This document shows, in pieces, positions 42,082 through 49,399 of a stretch of DNA of 64,000 bases. The notes under the pieces are model-generated. The model did no database searches. It was not told the origin of the DNA and saw only the letters and a program-made list of their open reading frames with translations. How positions within the stretch are numbered: position 1 is the stretch's first letter; every line of letters begins with the position of its first letter. Where the stretch lies: NCBI RefSeq assembly GCF_020616555.1, contig NZ_CP085173.1, forward strand, positions 5,906,001 through 5,970,000, written 5' to 3'. Made by a program: the position numbers and the translations under genes. This stretch comes from Streptomyces longhuiensis (GTDB taxonomy: Bacteria; Actinomycetota; Actinomycetes; Streptomycetales; Streptomycetaceae).

Positions 42082-43194
42082 GTGACCGTCGACGACTCGG
42101 GCTCCGGCGCGGGCAACCCAACCGACATCGGGTCTGTCGAGGAAGGTGCCGGCGGTGAGGACCCGCTTGCCCTCCGTCTCGAAGGGCTCATTCTTGGCGC
42201 GGAGCGGCGGTACACGCCTTTCCAGGCCGCGCGCAGCGCCGGTGTTTCCATGGAGCTCGCCTCCCGGTTCTGGCGGGCCATGGGGTTTGCCGACATCGGG
42301 CAGGCCAAGGCGCTGACCGAGGCCGATGTGCTCGCCCTGCGGCGTCTTGCCGGTCTCGTCGAGGCCGGGCTGCTCAGCGAGGCCATGGCCGTGCAGGTCG
42401 CCCGGTCCACGGGCCAGACCACCGCCCGGCTCGCCGAGTGGCAGATCGATTCCTTCTTGGAAGGGCTCACCGAGCCTCCCGAGCCCGGGATGACCCGCAC
42501 CGAAGTCACGTACCCCCTGATGGAGCTGCTCCTGCCCGAGCTGGAGGAGTTTCTGGTCTATGTGTGGCGGCGGCAGCTGGCTGCGGCCACCGGGCGTGTG
42601 GTGCAGGCCGCCGACGACGAGGAGATGGTGGACCGGCGGCTTGCCGTCGGGTTCGCCGACCTGGTCGGGTTCACGCGGCTCACCCGGCGTATGGAGGAAG
42701 AGGAGCTCGGGGAGCTCGTCGAGGCGTTCGAGACCACCGCTGCCGATCTTGTGGCCGCCAACGGCGGGCGGTTGATCAAGACCCTGGGCGACGAGGTCCT
42801 GTACGCCGCCGATGACTCGGGGGTCGCGGCCGAGATCGCTCTGCGGCTCATCGAGACCATGGCCAATGACGAGACCATGCCCGAGGTGCGGGTGGGGATG
42901 GCCTTCGGGACCGTCACGACCCGGATGGGCGATGTCTTCGGGACGACCGTGAATCTGGCCAGCCGGCTCACCTCGATAGCTCCTCGGGATGCCGTGCTCG
43001 TCGACGGCGCGTTCGCCGAGGAGCTGCAGCGGGCCGGTGAGGCGCCCGCGTCCGAGGCCGAGGCCGCCGCTCTCGCCGAGAAGGAGGGCGAGGACGCGCC
43101 CTCGTACCGCTTCGCCCTTCAGCCCATGTGGCAGCGGCCCGTGCGTGGTCTCGGTGTCATCGAGCCCTGGCTTCTGACCCGGCGGCCGCTCTAG
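42082..43194 (+). CDS. cya: Class III adenylate cyclase
   Basis: A 370-residue soluble cyclase making cAMP. The N-terminal half (LRLEGLILGAERRYTPFQAARSAGV, LASRFWRAMGFADIGQAKALTEADV) resembles the regulatory domain of M. tuberculosis Rv1264, which inhibits activity depending on pH. The catalytic domain has metal-binding Asp in VGFADLVGFTRLTRR, then GGRLIKTLGDEVLYAADD, GMAFGTVTTRMGDVFGTTVNLASRLTS. It has the position of SCO4928 in S. coelicolor, whose cAMP is needed for germination. The start is GTG with an AAGGG-like site. The long leader holds the 138-bp repeat. Confidence 0.93.
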   Translation: MTVDDSGSGAGNPTDIGSVEEGAGGEDPLALRLEGLILGAERRYTPFQAARSAGVSMELASRFWRAMGFADIGQAKALTEADVLALRRLAGLVEAGLLSEAMAVQVARSTGQTTARLAEWQIDSFLEGLTEPPEPGMTRTEVTYPLMELLLPELEEFLVYVWRRQLAAATGRVVQAADDEEMVDRRLAVGFADLVGFTRLTRRMEEEELGELVEAFETTAADLVAANGGRLIKTLGDEVLYAADDSGVAAEIALRLIETMANDETMPEVRVGMAFGTVTTRMGDVFGTTVNLASRLTSIAPRDAVLVDGAFAEELQRAGEAPASEAEAAALAEKEGEDAPSYRFALQPMWQRPVRGLGVIEPWLLTRRPL

Positions 43195-43206
43195 GATTCT
43201 GCCGTT

Positions 43207-43222
43207 GTTAACTGTCGTTAAC
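43207..43222. promoter_or_regulatory. Twin GTTAAC sites before the enoyl-CoA hydratase gene
   Basis: GTTAAC occurs at 43207-43212 and 43217-43222, exactly one helical turn apart, just upstream of the ribosome site of the gene at 43234. A dimeric repressor site is possible; nothing identifies the protein. Confidence 0.4.
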
Positions 43223-43233
43223 CGGGAGGGTCT

Positions 43234-44025
43234 GTGAGCGAGCGGTTCGGAGAGTTCGTCGAGGTGCGGCGGCACGGCTTTGTCGCCGAGCTCGTTCTCG
43301 ATCGGCCCAAGGCCATGAATGCCGTGTCCAGTGCCATGGCCGTGAGTGTCGGGGAGGCTTGTGCCTCTCTCGCGGGCGATGCCGGCGCGAGGGTTGTTGT
43401 TCTTTCCTCTTCCGCCTCTCGCGCTTTTTGTGTCGGGGCCGATCTGAAGGAGCGGAACTCCTTTTCCGATGCCGAGCTTCTTCGGCAGCGGCCTGTGACT
43501 CGGGGGGCCTACGGGGGCGTGCTCGAGCTTCCTATGCCGGTCATCGCCGCTGTGCACGGGTTCGCCCTCGGTGGCGGGTTCGAGCTCGCTCTCGCCTGCG
43601 ATCTCATCGTGGCCGACGAGACCGCCGTCGTGGGGCTGCCCGAGGTGTCTGTGGGGGTCATTCCCGGTGGCGGCGGTACGCAGCTGCTGCCCCGGCGTGT
43701 GGGGGCGGCGAGGGCCGCTGAGCTGATCTTCTCCGCGCGGCGCGTCGAGGCCCGGGAGGCCCTGGAGATGGGGCTTGTCGACCAGGTGGTGGGGGTGGGT
43801 GACGATCGTGAGGCGGCGCTCGAGCTGGCGGGGCGCATCGCCGCCAATTCGCCGGTGGGGCTCCGGGCCGCCAAGCGCGCTCTGAGGGTGGGCTACGGGC
43901 TGGATCTGCGCGCCGGGCTCGAGGTCGAGGACGCCGCCTGGCGGTCCGTCGCCTTCTCCGGCGACCGGGCCGAGGGTGTCGCCGCCTTCAATGAGAAGCG
44001 CGCGCCCCAGTGGCCCGGTGAATGA
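43234..44025 (+). CDS. Enoyl-CoA hydratase/isomerase family protein
   Basis: A 263-residue crotonase-fold enzyme. ELVLDRPKAMNAVSSAM, the oxyanion region SRAFCVGADLKER and VHGFALGGGFELALACDLIVADE, and the Glu-containing LPEVSVGVIPGGGGTQLLPRRVG are all present. Both glutamates of true hydratases (FELALACD and LPEVSVG) are there, so hydration of trans-2-enoyl-CoA in fatty-acid or branched-chain breakdown is likely. GTG 43234 has GGGAGGG upstream. It shares a strand with cya. Confidence 0.92.
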   Translation: MSERFGEFVEVRRHGFVAELVLDRPKAMNAVSSAMAVSVGEACASLAGDAGARVVVLSSSASRAFCVGADLKERNSFSDAELLRQRPVTRGAYGGVLELPMPVIAAVHGFALGGGFELALACDLIVADETAVVGLPEVSVGVIPGGGGTQLLPRRVGAARAAELIFSARRVEAREALEMGLVDQVVGVGDDREAALELAGRIAANSPVGLRAAKRALRVGYGLDLRAGLEVEDAAWRSVAFSGDRAEGVAAFNEKRAPQWPGE

Positions 44026-44078
44026 TTATTCCTGGCCTCGTATGGGTCCTGAATGTATCGAGTTAGGCATTTCTTTCC

Positions 44079-44084
44079 TAATCT
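44079..44084 (+). promoter_or_regulatory. -10 box of a leaderless promoter for the GGDEF gene
   Basis: TAATCT lies six bases before ATG 44091. An inverted repeat TTAGG/CCTAA overlaps it. Confidence 0.55.
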
Positions 44085-44090
44085 TGGCTT

Positions 44091-45242
44091 ATGGGAGAGG
44101 AAGTCCGGTTGCGGGCCGTGGTCGCGATGGCGCAGGGGATGGCCGCGGCGCAGTCTCCGCGTGAGTCCTGGCGGGCCGCCGCCCTCGGCGCCTGTCGCGC
44201 CCTGTCCGGCACCTTCGCGGCGCTGTCCGTGTGGGAGCGCGAGCGCGGGCGGCTGCGCGTCCTGGTGAACGTGGGGGAGCGCGCCGAGGGTGAGGTCGAG
44301 TTCCCCGAGGACGAGGCCTATCCCGTTCACCAGTTCCCCGAGATCACCGAGTTCCTGCACGAGCAGTGGGTGGGCGGGGGTGCTCCGCGCGCCTGGGTCG
44401 AGACCGCCGCCGGGACCGTGGAGGGCGGCGGCTACTGCCATCAGCGCGTCGCCGCCCTGCGCCGGCGCGGGCGCGGTTGCTGTGTCGTCGCGCCGATCGT
44501 GCTCCATGGGCGCGCCTGGGGCGAGTTGTACGTCGCCCGGCCCGAGGGCACCGAGGTGTTCGGTGCGCAGGATGCCGCCTTCGCCACCGTGCTCGCCTCT
44601 GTCGCCGCCGCGGGCATAGCGCAGACCGAGCGGCTCGAGGAGGCGCGGCGGCTCGCCTTCACCGATGCCCTGACCGGGCTCGCGAACCGGCGTGCCGTCG
44701 ATATGCGCCTCGACGAGGCCATCGAGCGGCATCGCGGCGGGGGCGATGTCGTCTCTCTTGTCGTCTGTGATCTGAACGGGCTCAAGCGCGTCAACGACTC
44801 GTTGGGGCACGCGGTCGGCGACCGGTTGCTGGAGCGGTTCGGGTCCGTTCTCTCGCTGTGCGGCGCGATGTTGCCGGGGGCGCTGGCCGCGCGGCTGGGG
44901 GGTGACGAGTTCTGTCTGGTGGCGGTGGGGCCCGAAGCCGATGACGTGGTGCGGGCGGGCGAGGAACTGTGCTTGCGTGCCTCCGAGTTGGAGCTCGGGG
45001 ACGGGGTCGCCTGCGGGATCGCCTCCACCGGTGACCCGATCGGTGAGGTGCTCAGTGCGCGGCGGCTCTTCCGGCTTGCCGATGCCGCCCAGTACCGGGC
45101 CAAGGCGCTGCGGGCCGTGAAACCCGTCGTCGCCGGGAGGGACGGGCCCGACGATCCCGTCGTGCGCCTTGCCGACTCGCCTCCGCCCGCCGTCGGCGAC
45201 AGTGAGCGGCGCCGGCTCCGGGGGCGGGACGTGGGGGCGTAA
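44091..45242 (+). CDS. GAF-GGDEF diguanylate cyclase
   Basis: A 383-residue soluble protein that should make c-di-GMP. A GAF-like sensor domain (residues 25-180, with a Cys pair in GRGCCVVAPIVLHG) is followed by a GGDEF domain: AFTDALTGLANRRAVDMRLDE, VVCDLNGLKRVNDSLGHAVGD and an intact ARLGGDEFCLV. No RxxD inhibitory site precedes GGDEF and no EAL domain follows, so it appears to be a cyclase without product inhibition. The last 45 residues are charged and probably disordered. ATG 44091 follows TAATCT by six bases. Confidence 0.92.
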   Translation: MGEEVRLRAVVAMAQGMAAAQSPRESWRAAALGACRALSGTFAALSVWERERGRLRVLVNVGERAEGEVEFPEDEAYPVHQFPEITEFLHEQWVGGGAPRAWVETAAGTVEGGGYCHQRVAALRRRGRGCCVVAPIVLHGRAWGELYVARPEGTEVFGAQDAAFATVLASVAAAGIAQTERLEEARRLAFTDALTGLANRRAVDMRLDEAIERHRGGGDVVSLVVCDLNGLKRVNDSLGHAVGDRLLERFGSVLSLCGAMLPGALAARLGGDEFCLVAVGPEADDVVRAGEELCLRASELELGDGVACGIASTGDPIGEVLSARRLFRLADAAQYRAKALRAVKPVVAGRDGPDDPVVRLADSPPPAVGDSERRRLRGRDVGA

Positions 45243-45264
45243 GGGGCTCATCCCGAACTCGGTC

Positions 45265-45293
45265 GTGACATTAGGCTCTTCACCTCGTACGCT
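45265..45293 (+). promoter_or_regulatory. hutH leaderless promoter
   Basis: GTGACA (45265-45270), 17-bp spacer, TACGCT (45288-45293), seven bases, ATG 45301. This is the best-formed vegetative-type promoter in the window. Confidence 0.75.
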
Positions 45294-45300
45294 CCTGAAT

Positions 45301-46844
45301 ATGGATATGCACACTGTGGTGGTGGGGACGTCCGGCGTCAGCGCGGCGGATGTCGTCGCCGTGGCGCGGACGAATGCCCGGATCGAGCTCTCCGAAGAGG
45401 CGGTGGCCGCACTTGCCTCGGCCCGCGCGGTCGTGGACGCGCTGGCCGCGAAGCCCGAGCCCGTGTACGGGGTCTCCACCGGGTTCGGCGCGCTCGCCAC
45501 CCGGCACATCAGCCAGGAGCTGCGGGCTCAGCTGCAGCGGAACATCGTCCGCTCGCATGCGGCGGGAATGGGCCCGCGCGTCGAGCGGGAAGTCGTGCGC
45601 GCGCTCATGTTCCTGCGGCTGAAAACCGTCTGCTCCGGGCACACCGGTGTGCGGCCCGAGGTCGCGCAGACCATGGCCGACGTGCTCAACGCCGGGATCA
45701 CGCCCGTCGTGCACGAGTACGGGTCCCTCGGGTGCTCCGGCGACCTCGCGCCGCTCAGCCACTGCGCCCTGACGCTGATGGGCGAAGGCGACGCCGAGGG
45801 GCCCGACGGTGTCGTCGCCCCCGCCGGCGAGCTGCTCGCCGCCCACGGCATCGCGCCCGTCGAGCTGCGCGAGAAGGAGGGTCTCGCCCTTCTGAACGGC
45901 ACCGACGGCATGCTGGGCATGCTCGTCATGGCGCTCGCCGACCTCGAGAACCTGTACAAGTCCGCCGACATCACCGCCGCCCTGTCGCTCGAGGCGCTGC
46001 TCGGCACCGAGAAGGTCCTCGCGCCCGAGCTGCACGCCATCCGGCCGCACCCCGGCCAGGGCGCCAGCGCCGCCAACATGCTGGCCGTGCTGAAGGGTTC
46101 GGAGCTCACCGGGCACCACCAGGACGACGCGCCGCGCGTGCAGGACGCGTACTCCGTGCGCTGCGCCCCGCAGGTCGCCGGGGCCGGGCGGGACACCATG
46201 GCCCACGCGCGGCTCGTCGCCGAGCGCGAGCTGGCGTCCGCCGTGGACACCCCGTCGTGCTGCCGGACGGGCGTGTGGAGTCGAACGGCAACTTCCATGG
46301 CGCGCCCGTGGCCTACGTGCTCGACTTCCTCGCCATCGCCGCCGCCGACCTCGGGTCCATCGCCGAGCGGCGCACCGACCGCCTGCTCGACAAGAACCGG
46401 TCCCACGGGCTGCCGCCGTTCCTCGCCGACGACGCGGGCGTCGACTCCGGCCTGATGATCGCCCAGTACACGCAGGCCGCCCTGGTCAGCGAGATGAAGC
46501 GGCTCGCCGTGCCCGCCTCCGCGGACTCCATCCCGTCCTCCGCCATGCAGGAGGACCATGTGTCGATGGGCTGGTCCGCCGCCCGCAAGCTGCGTACCGC
46601 GATCGACAATCTGACGCGGATCGTCGCCGTCGAGCTGTACGCGGCCTCGCGCGGCATCGAGCTGCGGGAGGGCCTCACGCCCGCTCCCGCCTCGCGCGCC
46701 GTGATCAATGCCGTACGGGCCGCGGGAGTTCAGGGTCCCGGCCCCGACCGGTTCCTCGCTCCCGATCTCGCGGCCGCCGACGCCTTCGTGCGCGGCGGGC
46801 ACCTCGTCGCGGCCGTGGAGCCCGTCACGGGGCCGCTGGCCTAG
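45301..46844 (+). pseudogene. hutH: Histidine ammonia-lyase with a one-base frameshift
   Basis: Histidase converts histidine to urocanate and ammonia. The first frame reads normally from ATG 45301: VYGVSTGFGALATRHI, MIO-forming CSG at residues 145-147 in GSLGCSGDLAPLSH, LLNGTDGMLG and QDAYSVRCAPQVAG. At about 46246-46251 (GTGGACACCCCG) one base is missing against the expected V-D-N-P-V-V-L-P-D-G, and the rest (GNFHGAPVAYVLDFLA, SSAMQEDHVSMG) continues in another frame to TAG 46842. With one base restored the protein is 514 residues, normal for the family. Either a recent inactivating deletion or a sequencing error; surrounding codon bias is undisturbed. Confidence 0.88.
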
Positions 46845-46889
46845 GGCCTCTCGTTCGGATCAGGCCGGGCTCGCGGCGCCTGATCCGAA
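46841..46889 (+). terminator. hutH terminator sharing 19 bases with 23819-23837
   Basis: The motif begins at the stop codon (CTAGGGCCTCTCGTTCGGA). TTCGGATCAGGC (46854-46865) pairs perfectly with GCCTGATCCGAA (46878-46889). Confidence 0.8.
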
Positions 46890-46915
46890 AGGCCGTAGGG
46901 GTCACGGGGAAGCAC

Positions 46916-46948
46916 GGGCGGGCCGCACCCTCGGGGTGCGGCCCGCCC
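46916..46948 (-). terminator. Terminator of the sortase-substrate gene
   Basis: Arms 46916-46930 and 46934-46948 form a 15-bp stem, just downstream of the minus-strand stop at 46957. Confidence 0.8.
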
Positions 46949-46956
46949 TTCGTCGT

Positions 46957-47241
46957 TCAGAAGGCCGACTCGCGGCTCTTCCTGGCCGAGTACGTCAGGA
47001 AGCCCGCGCCGATCCCGAGGAACGCCGAGCCGCCGATCACGTACGGCGTCGTGTCGACCGTTCCCGTGTCGGCCAGGCGCAGTTGGTCCTCGGACTGCGC
47101 GTGCACCGCTGTCGCGGTCTGCTGCTGATCTGCCTCCGCTGTCTTCTCGGGCGTCGCGGTGGCGGACGGAACGAACCACAGAGCAGCCAGGAGTGTCCCG
47201 GCGGCAGTGGCGGTGAGCAGCGATCGTCGTGCGACGGACAC
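46957..47241 (-). CDS. Small sortase-anchored surface protein (LAXTG)
   Basis: A 94-residue exported protein: signal peptide RRSLLTATAAGTLLAALWFVPSATA, a short polar stretch, sortase motif LADTG at 56-60, a hydrophobic segment (YVIGGSAFLGIGAGFLTY) and basic tail SARKSRESAF. LAXTG is the signal used by class E sortases of high-GC Gram-positive bacteria, so the peptide should be fixed to peptidoglycan with only about 30 residues exposed. The start is GTG 47241. No sortase gene is adjacent. Function unknown. Confidence 0.85.
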   Translation of the reverse strand: MSVARRSLLTATAAGTLLAALWFVPSATATPEKTAEADQQQTATAVHAQSEDQLRLADTGTVDTTPYVIGGSAFLGIGAGFLTYSARKSRESAF

Positions 47242-47350
47242 GGAATCGATCCCCCTTGTGGAGCTGGCGAATTGGCCGTGTGAGGCGATGTTAGTGAAAG
47301 GTGCGGGTCACACGAAAGTCGCGGGTGGGGTGAGGCATACGCTCCGTCGC

Positions 47351-47695
47351 ATGAGCACCCCTGAGACATCACGATTTGTTCGGCTCCGCGTTGAATTGGT
47401 CCTGGAGATCGAGGACTCCGCCGCCATCACCGGGGCCGCGTTGCAGCGCATCGCCGAGGACGACGACATGGCGGCCGACGAGCGGACCCACGCCGAGGCC
47501 GCCGTCAACGAGGACGAGGCCGAGGCACTCGCCTATCTGGTCGACCCGTTCGACCTGGTCAGCGAGGTGCCCGGGGCGGAGCTCGTGCAAGCCTCCTGGT
47601 CCAGCGAACAGGTCGACTACGATCCTGATTCGCCCGACTGGGACCTCGACGTGGATGATGACGACTCCGGCGACGCTCTCGACGCGGACGACTAG
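47351..47695 (+). CDS. Acidic conserved protein, unknown function
   Basis: A 114-residue, strongly acidic protein: RFVRLRVELVLEIEDSAAITGAAL, then ADERTHAEAAVNEDEAEALAYLVDP, ending in a run of Asp/Glu (DWDLDVDDDDSGDALDADD). No known domain or export signal is visible. ATG 47351 lies seven bases after TACGCT (47338-47343), a leaderless promoter. The acidic tail might mimic nucleic acid or bind metal or a basic partner; that is speculation. Confidence 0.72.
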   Translation: MSTPETSRFVRLRVELVLEIEDSAAITGAALQRIAEDDDMAADERTHAEAAVNEDEAEALAYLVDPFDLVSEVPGAELVQASWSSEQVDYDPDSPDWDLDVDDDDSGDALDADD

Positions 47696-47988
47696 CGCGA
47701 GATGCGGGGCCGGATCGGACCGCACGGACTCGGGACCCCGGGTGGCAACCGCCGGCCGGGGTTTCCTCGTCCCACAGGGGGTAACAGGAGAGTCCCGTTA
47801 CCACTGGTGCATGCCTGGTCACGGGAGTTCCGACGTGTCATCCCCCACATCGGGGACGGAAAAGGGACGGGACGAACCGGTCATGGCGTTACATGGGCCA
47901 TTGGGGATTTCCGCTTTGCGAGGATCGGGGCCTGTCAGGGGCCTTCCGGGGCTGTTGGGGGAATTGGCGACGATGGAGGATGCGTGTG
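47696..47988 (+). other. 293-bp leader of the L,D-transpeptidase gene
   Basis: This region has several short GC-rich inverted repeats (for example GTAAC at 47781 with GTTAC at 47796, and CCCACATCGGGGACGG near 47850) and no reading frame with a ribosome site. I compared it by eye with the c-di-AMP (ydaO) riboswitch often found before cell-wall enzymes and did not find its conserved blocks. Some structured leader is possible. Confidence 0.35.
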
Positions 47989-49245
47989 ATGACGGACAGT
48001 AAGCGGCGCAAGGGCCTGATGGCCGCGTCCGCCCTGGTCGGAGGAGTGCTGATGCTCTCTGCGTGCAGCGGAAGCGACAGCCAGGCGAACGGTGCCGACG
48101 GCGGCGGCAAGAATTCGCCGCAAGCCCAGGTCGACGAGGCCGCCGCCAAGAAGACGTCGGAGGCGCTGATCAAGATCACGCCGAAGGACGGCTCCGACAA
48201 CGCCGGCATCAACAACGCCGCCGCCGTCACCGTGAGCAAGGGTTCGCTCACGAACGTGACGATGACGAGCGCCGAGGGCGCGGCCGTCCAGGGGCAGATA
48301 TCCGCTGACAAGAAGAGCTGGAAGCCCGCGAGCCAGCTCCAGCGCGCCACCGTCTACAAGATCGCCGCCGAGGCCAAGGACTCCAGCGGCCGCGCGGCCC
48401 ACGAGAACGCCTCGTTCACCACGGTCTCGCAGGCCAACAGCTTCATCGGCAACTTCACGCCCGAGGACGGCTCCACCGTCGGCGTCGGCATGCCGGTCTC
48501 GATCAACTTCGACAAGGCGATCACGAACAAGGCCGATGTCCAGAAGGGCATCACCGTCTCCTCCAGCAGCGGCCAGGAGGTCGTCGGCCACTGGTTCGGC
48601 AACCAGCGCCTCGACCTGCGCCCCCAGGACTACTGGACGGGCGGCTCCACGGTCACGCTGAAGCTGGACCTCGACGGCGTCGAGGGTGCGAACGGCGTCT
48701 ACGGCGTGCAGCAGAAGACGGTCACCTTCAAGGTCGGCCGCAACCAGGTCTCGACCGTCGACGCGGAGACCAAGACCATGACGGTCACGCGGGACGGCAA
48801 GGTCGTCAAGACGATCCCGATCTCCGCCGGGTCGCCGGAGAACAAGACGTACCAGGGCCAGATGGTGATCTCCGAGAAGTTCAAGGAGACCCGCATGGAC
48901 GGCTCGACGGTCGGCTTCAAGGGCACCGACGGCAAGGGCGAGTACGACATCAAGGACGTGCCGCACGCGATGCGTCTGTCGAACTCCGGCACCTTCATCC
49001 ACGGCAACTACTGGGGCGCCAAGTCGATCTTCGGTGGCGCCAACACGAGCCACGGCTGCGTCGGCCTGTCCGACGCCAAGGGTGCCAATGACCCGAGCAC
49101 TCCGGGCGCCTGGTTCTACGACAACTCCATGGTCGGTGACGTCGTCGTCGTGAAGAACACCGGCGACAAGACCATCCAGCCGGACAACGGCCTCAACGGC
49201 TGGAACCTGGACTGGGCGCAGTGGAAGGCCGGTTCGGCCGTCTGA
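47989..49245 (+). CDS. L,D-transpeptidase lipoprotein (YkuD domain)
   Basis: A 418-residue lipoprotein that forms 3-3 crosslinks in peptidoglycan. The lipobox ends at Cys26 (LMLSACSG). Two Ig-like domains follow (TPKDGSDNAGINNAAAVTV and TPEDGSTVGVGMPVSINFD), then the YkuD domain from about residue 255 with FIHGNYWG and the catalytic Cys in TSHGCVGLSD. The layout matches mycobacterial LdtMt2. ATG 47989 is chosen because GGAGGA (47975-47980) lies eight bases upstream; ATG 47980 overlaps that site. It is monocistronic and ends at a strong terminator. Confidence 0.93.
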   Translation: MTDSKRRKGLMAASALVGGVLMLSACSGSDSQANGADGGGKNSPQAQVDEAAAKKTSEALIKITPKDGSDNAGINNAAAVTVSKGSLTNVTMTSAEGAAVQGQISADKKSWKPASQLQRATVYKIAAEAKDSSGRAAHENASFTTVSQANSFIGNFTPEDGSTVGVGMPVSINFDKAITNKADVQKGITVSSSSGQEVVGHWFGNQRLDLRPQDYWTGGSTVTLKLDLDGVEGANGVYGVQQKTVTFKVGRNQVSTVDAETKTMTVTRDGKVVKTIPISAGSPENKTYQGQMVISEKFKETRMDGSTVGFKGTDGKGEYDIKDVPHAMRLSNSGTFIHGNYWGAKSIFGGANTSHGCVGLSDAKGANDPSTPGAWFYDNSMVGDVVVVKNTGDKTIQPDNGLNGWNLDWAQWKAGSAV

Positions 49246-49286
49246 CGGTCCTCCGTCCGACAGTCTCCGTCCGACAGTCCTCGCAG

Positions 49287-49320
49287 AAGGCCCGCACCCC
49301 GGCGACGGGGTGCGGGCCTT
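49287..49320 (+). terminator. Terminator of the L,D-transpeptidase gene
   Basis: AAGGCCCGCACCCC (49287-49300) pairs perfectly with GGGGTGCGGGCCTT (49307-49320) around a six-base loop. Confidence 0.9.
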
Positions 49321-49338
49321 CGGGCGTTTCCGGAGAGT

Positions 49339-49371
49339 TCTCATCGGTCTCTTATCCCGGGCTTATCCGAT
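49339..49371 (+). promoter_or_regulatory. Three 11-bp phased repeats before the ABC permease gene
   Basis: TCTCATCGGTC, TCTTATCCCGG and GCTTATCCGAT follow one another at 49339, 49350 and 49361. An 11-bp spacing of TCATC/TTATC-type half sites is typical of OmpR/PhoP-class response-regulator targets. They lie just upstream of -10-like TAGCTT (49388-49393). Confidence 0.5.
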
Positions 49372-49399
49372 CATCACGGTGCGTCCCTAGCTTCACGGC

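Noticed and set aside
41401..43557. A 718-codon minus-strand frame across birA, the repeat and cya
   Set aside because: It spans three unrelated sense features and an intergenic repeat, and its composition is that of a shadow frame.
47696..47988. c-di-AMP (ydaO) or cobalamin riboswitch before the L,D-transpeptidase gene
   Set aside because: Such switches occur before actinobacterial cell-wall genes, but the conserved blocks I know were not found by eye. A covariance-model search would decide.
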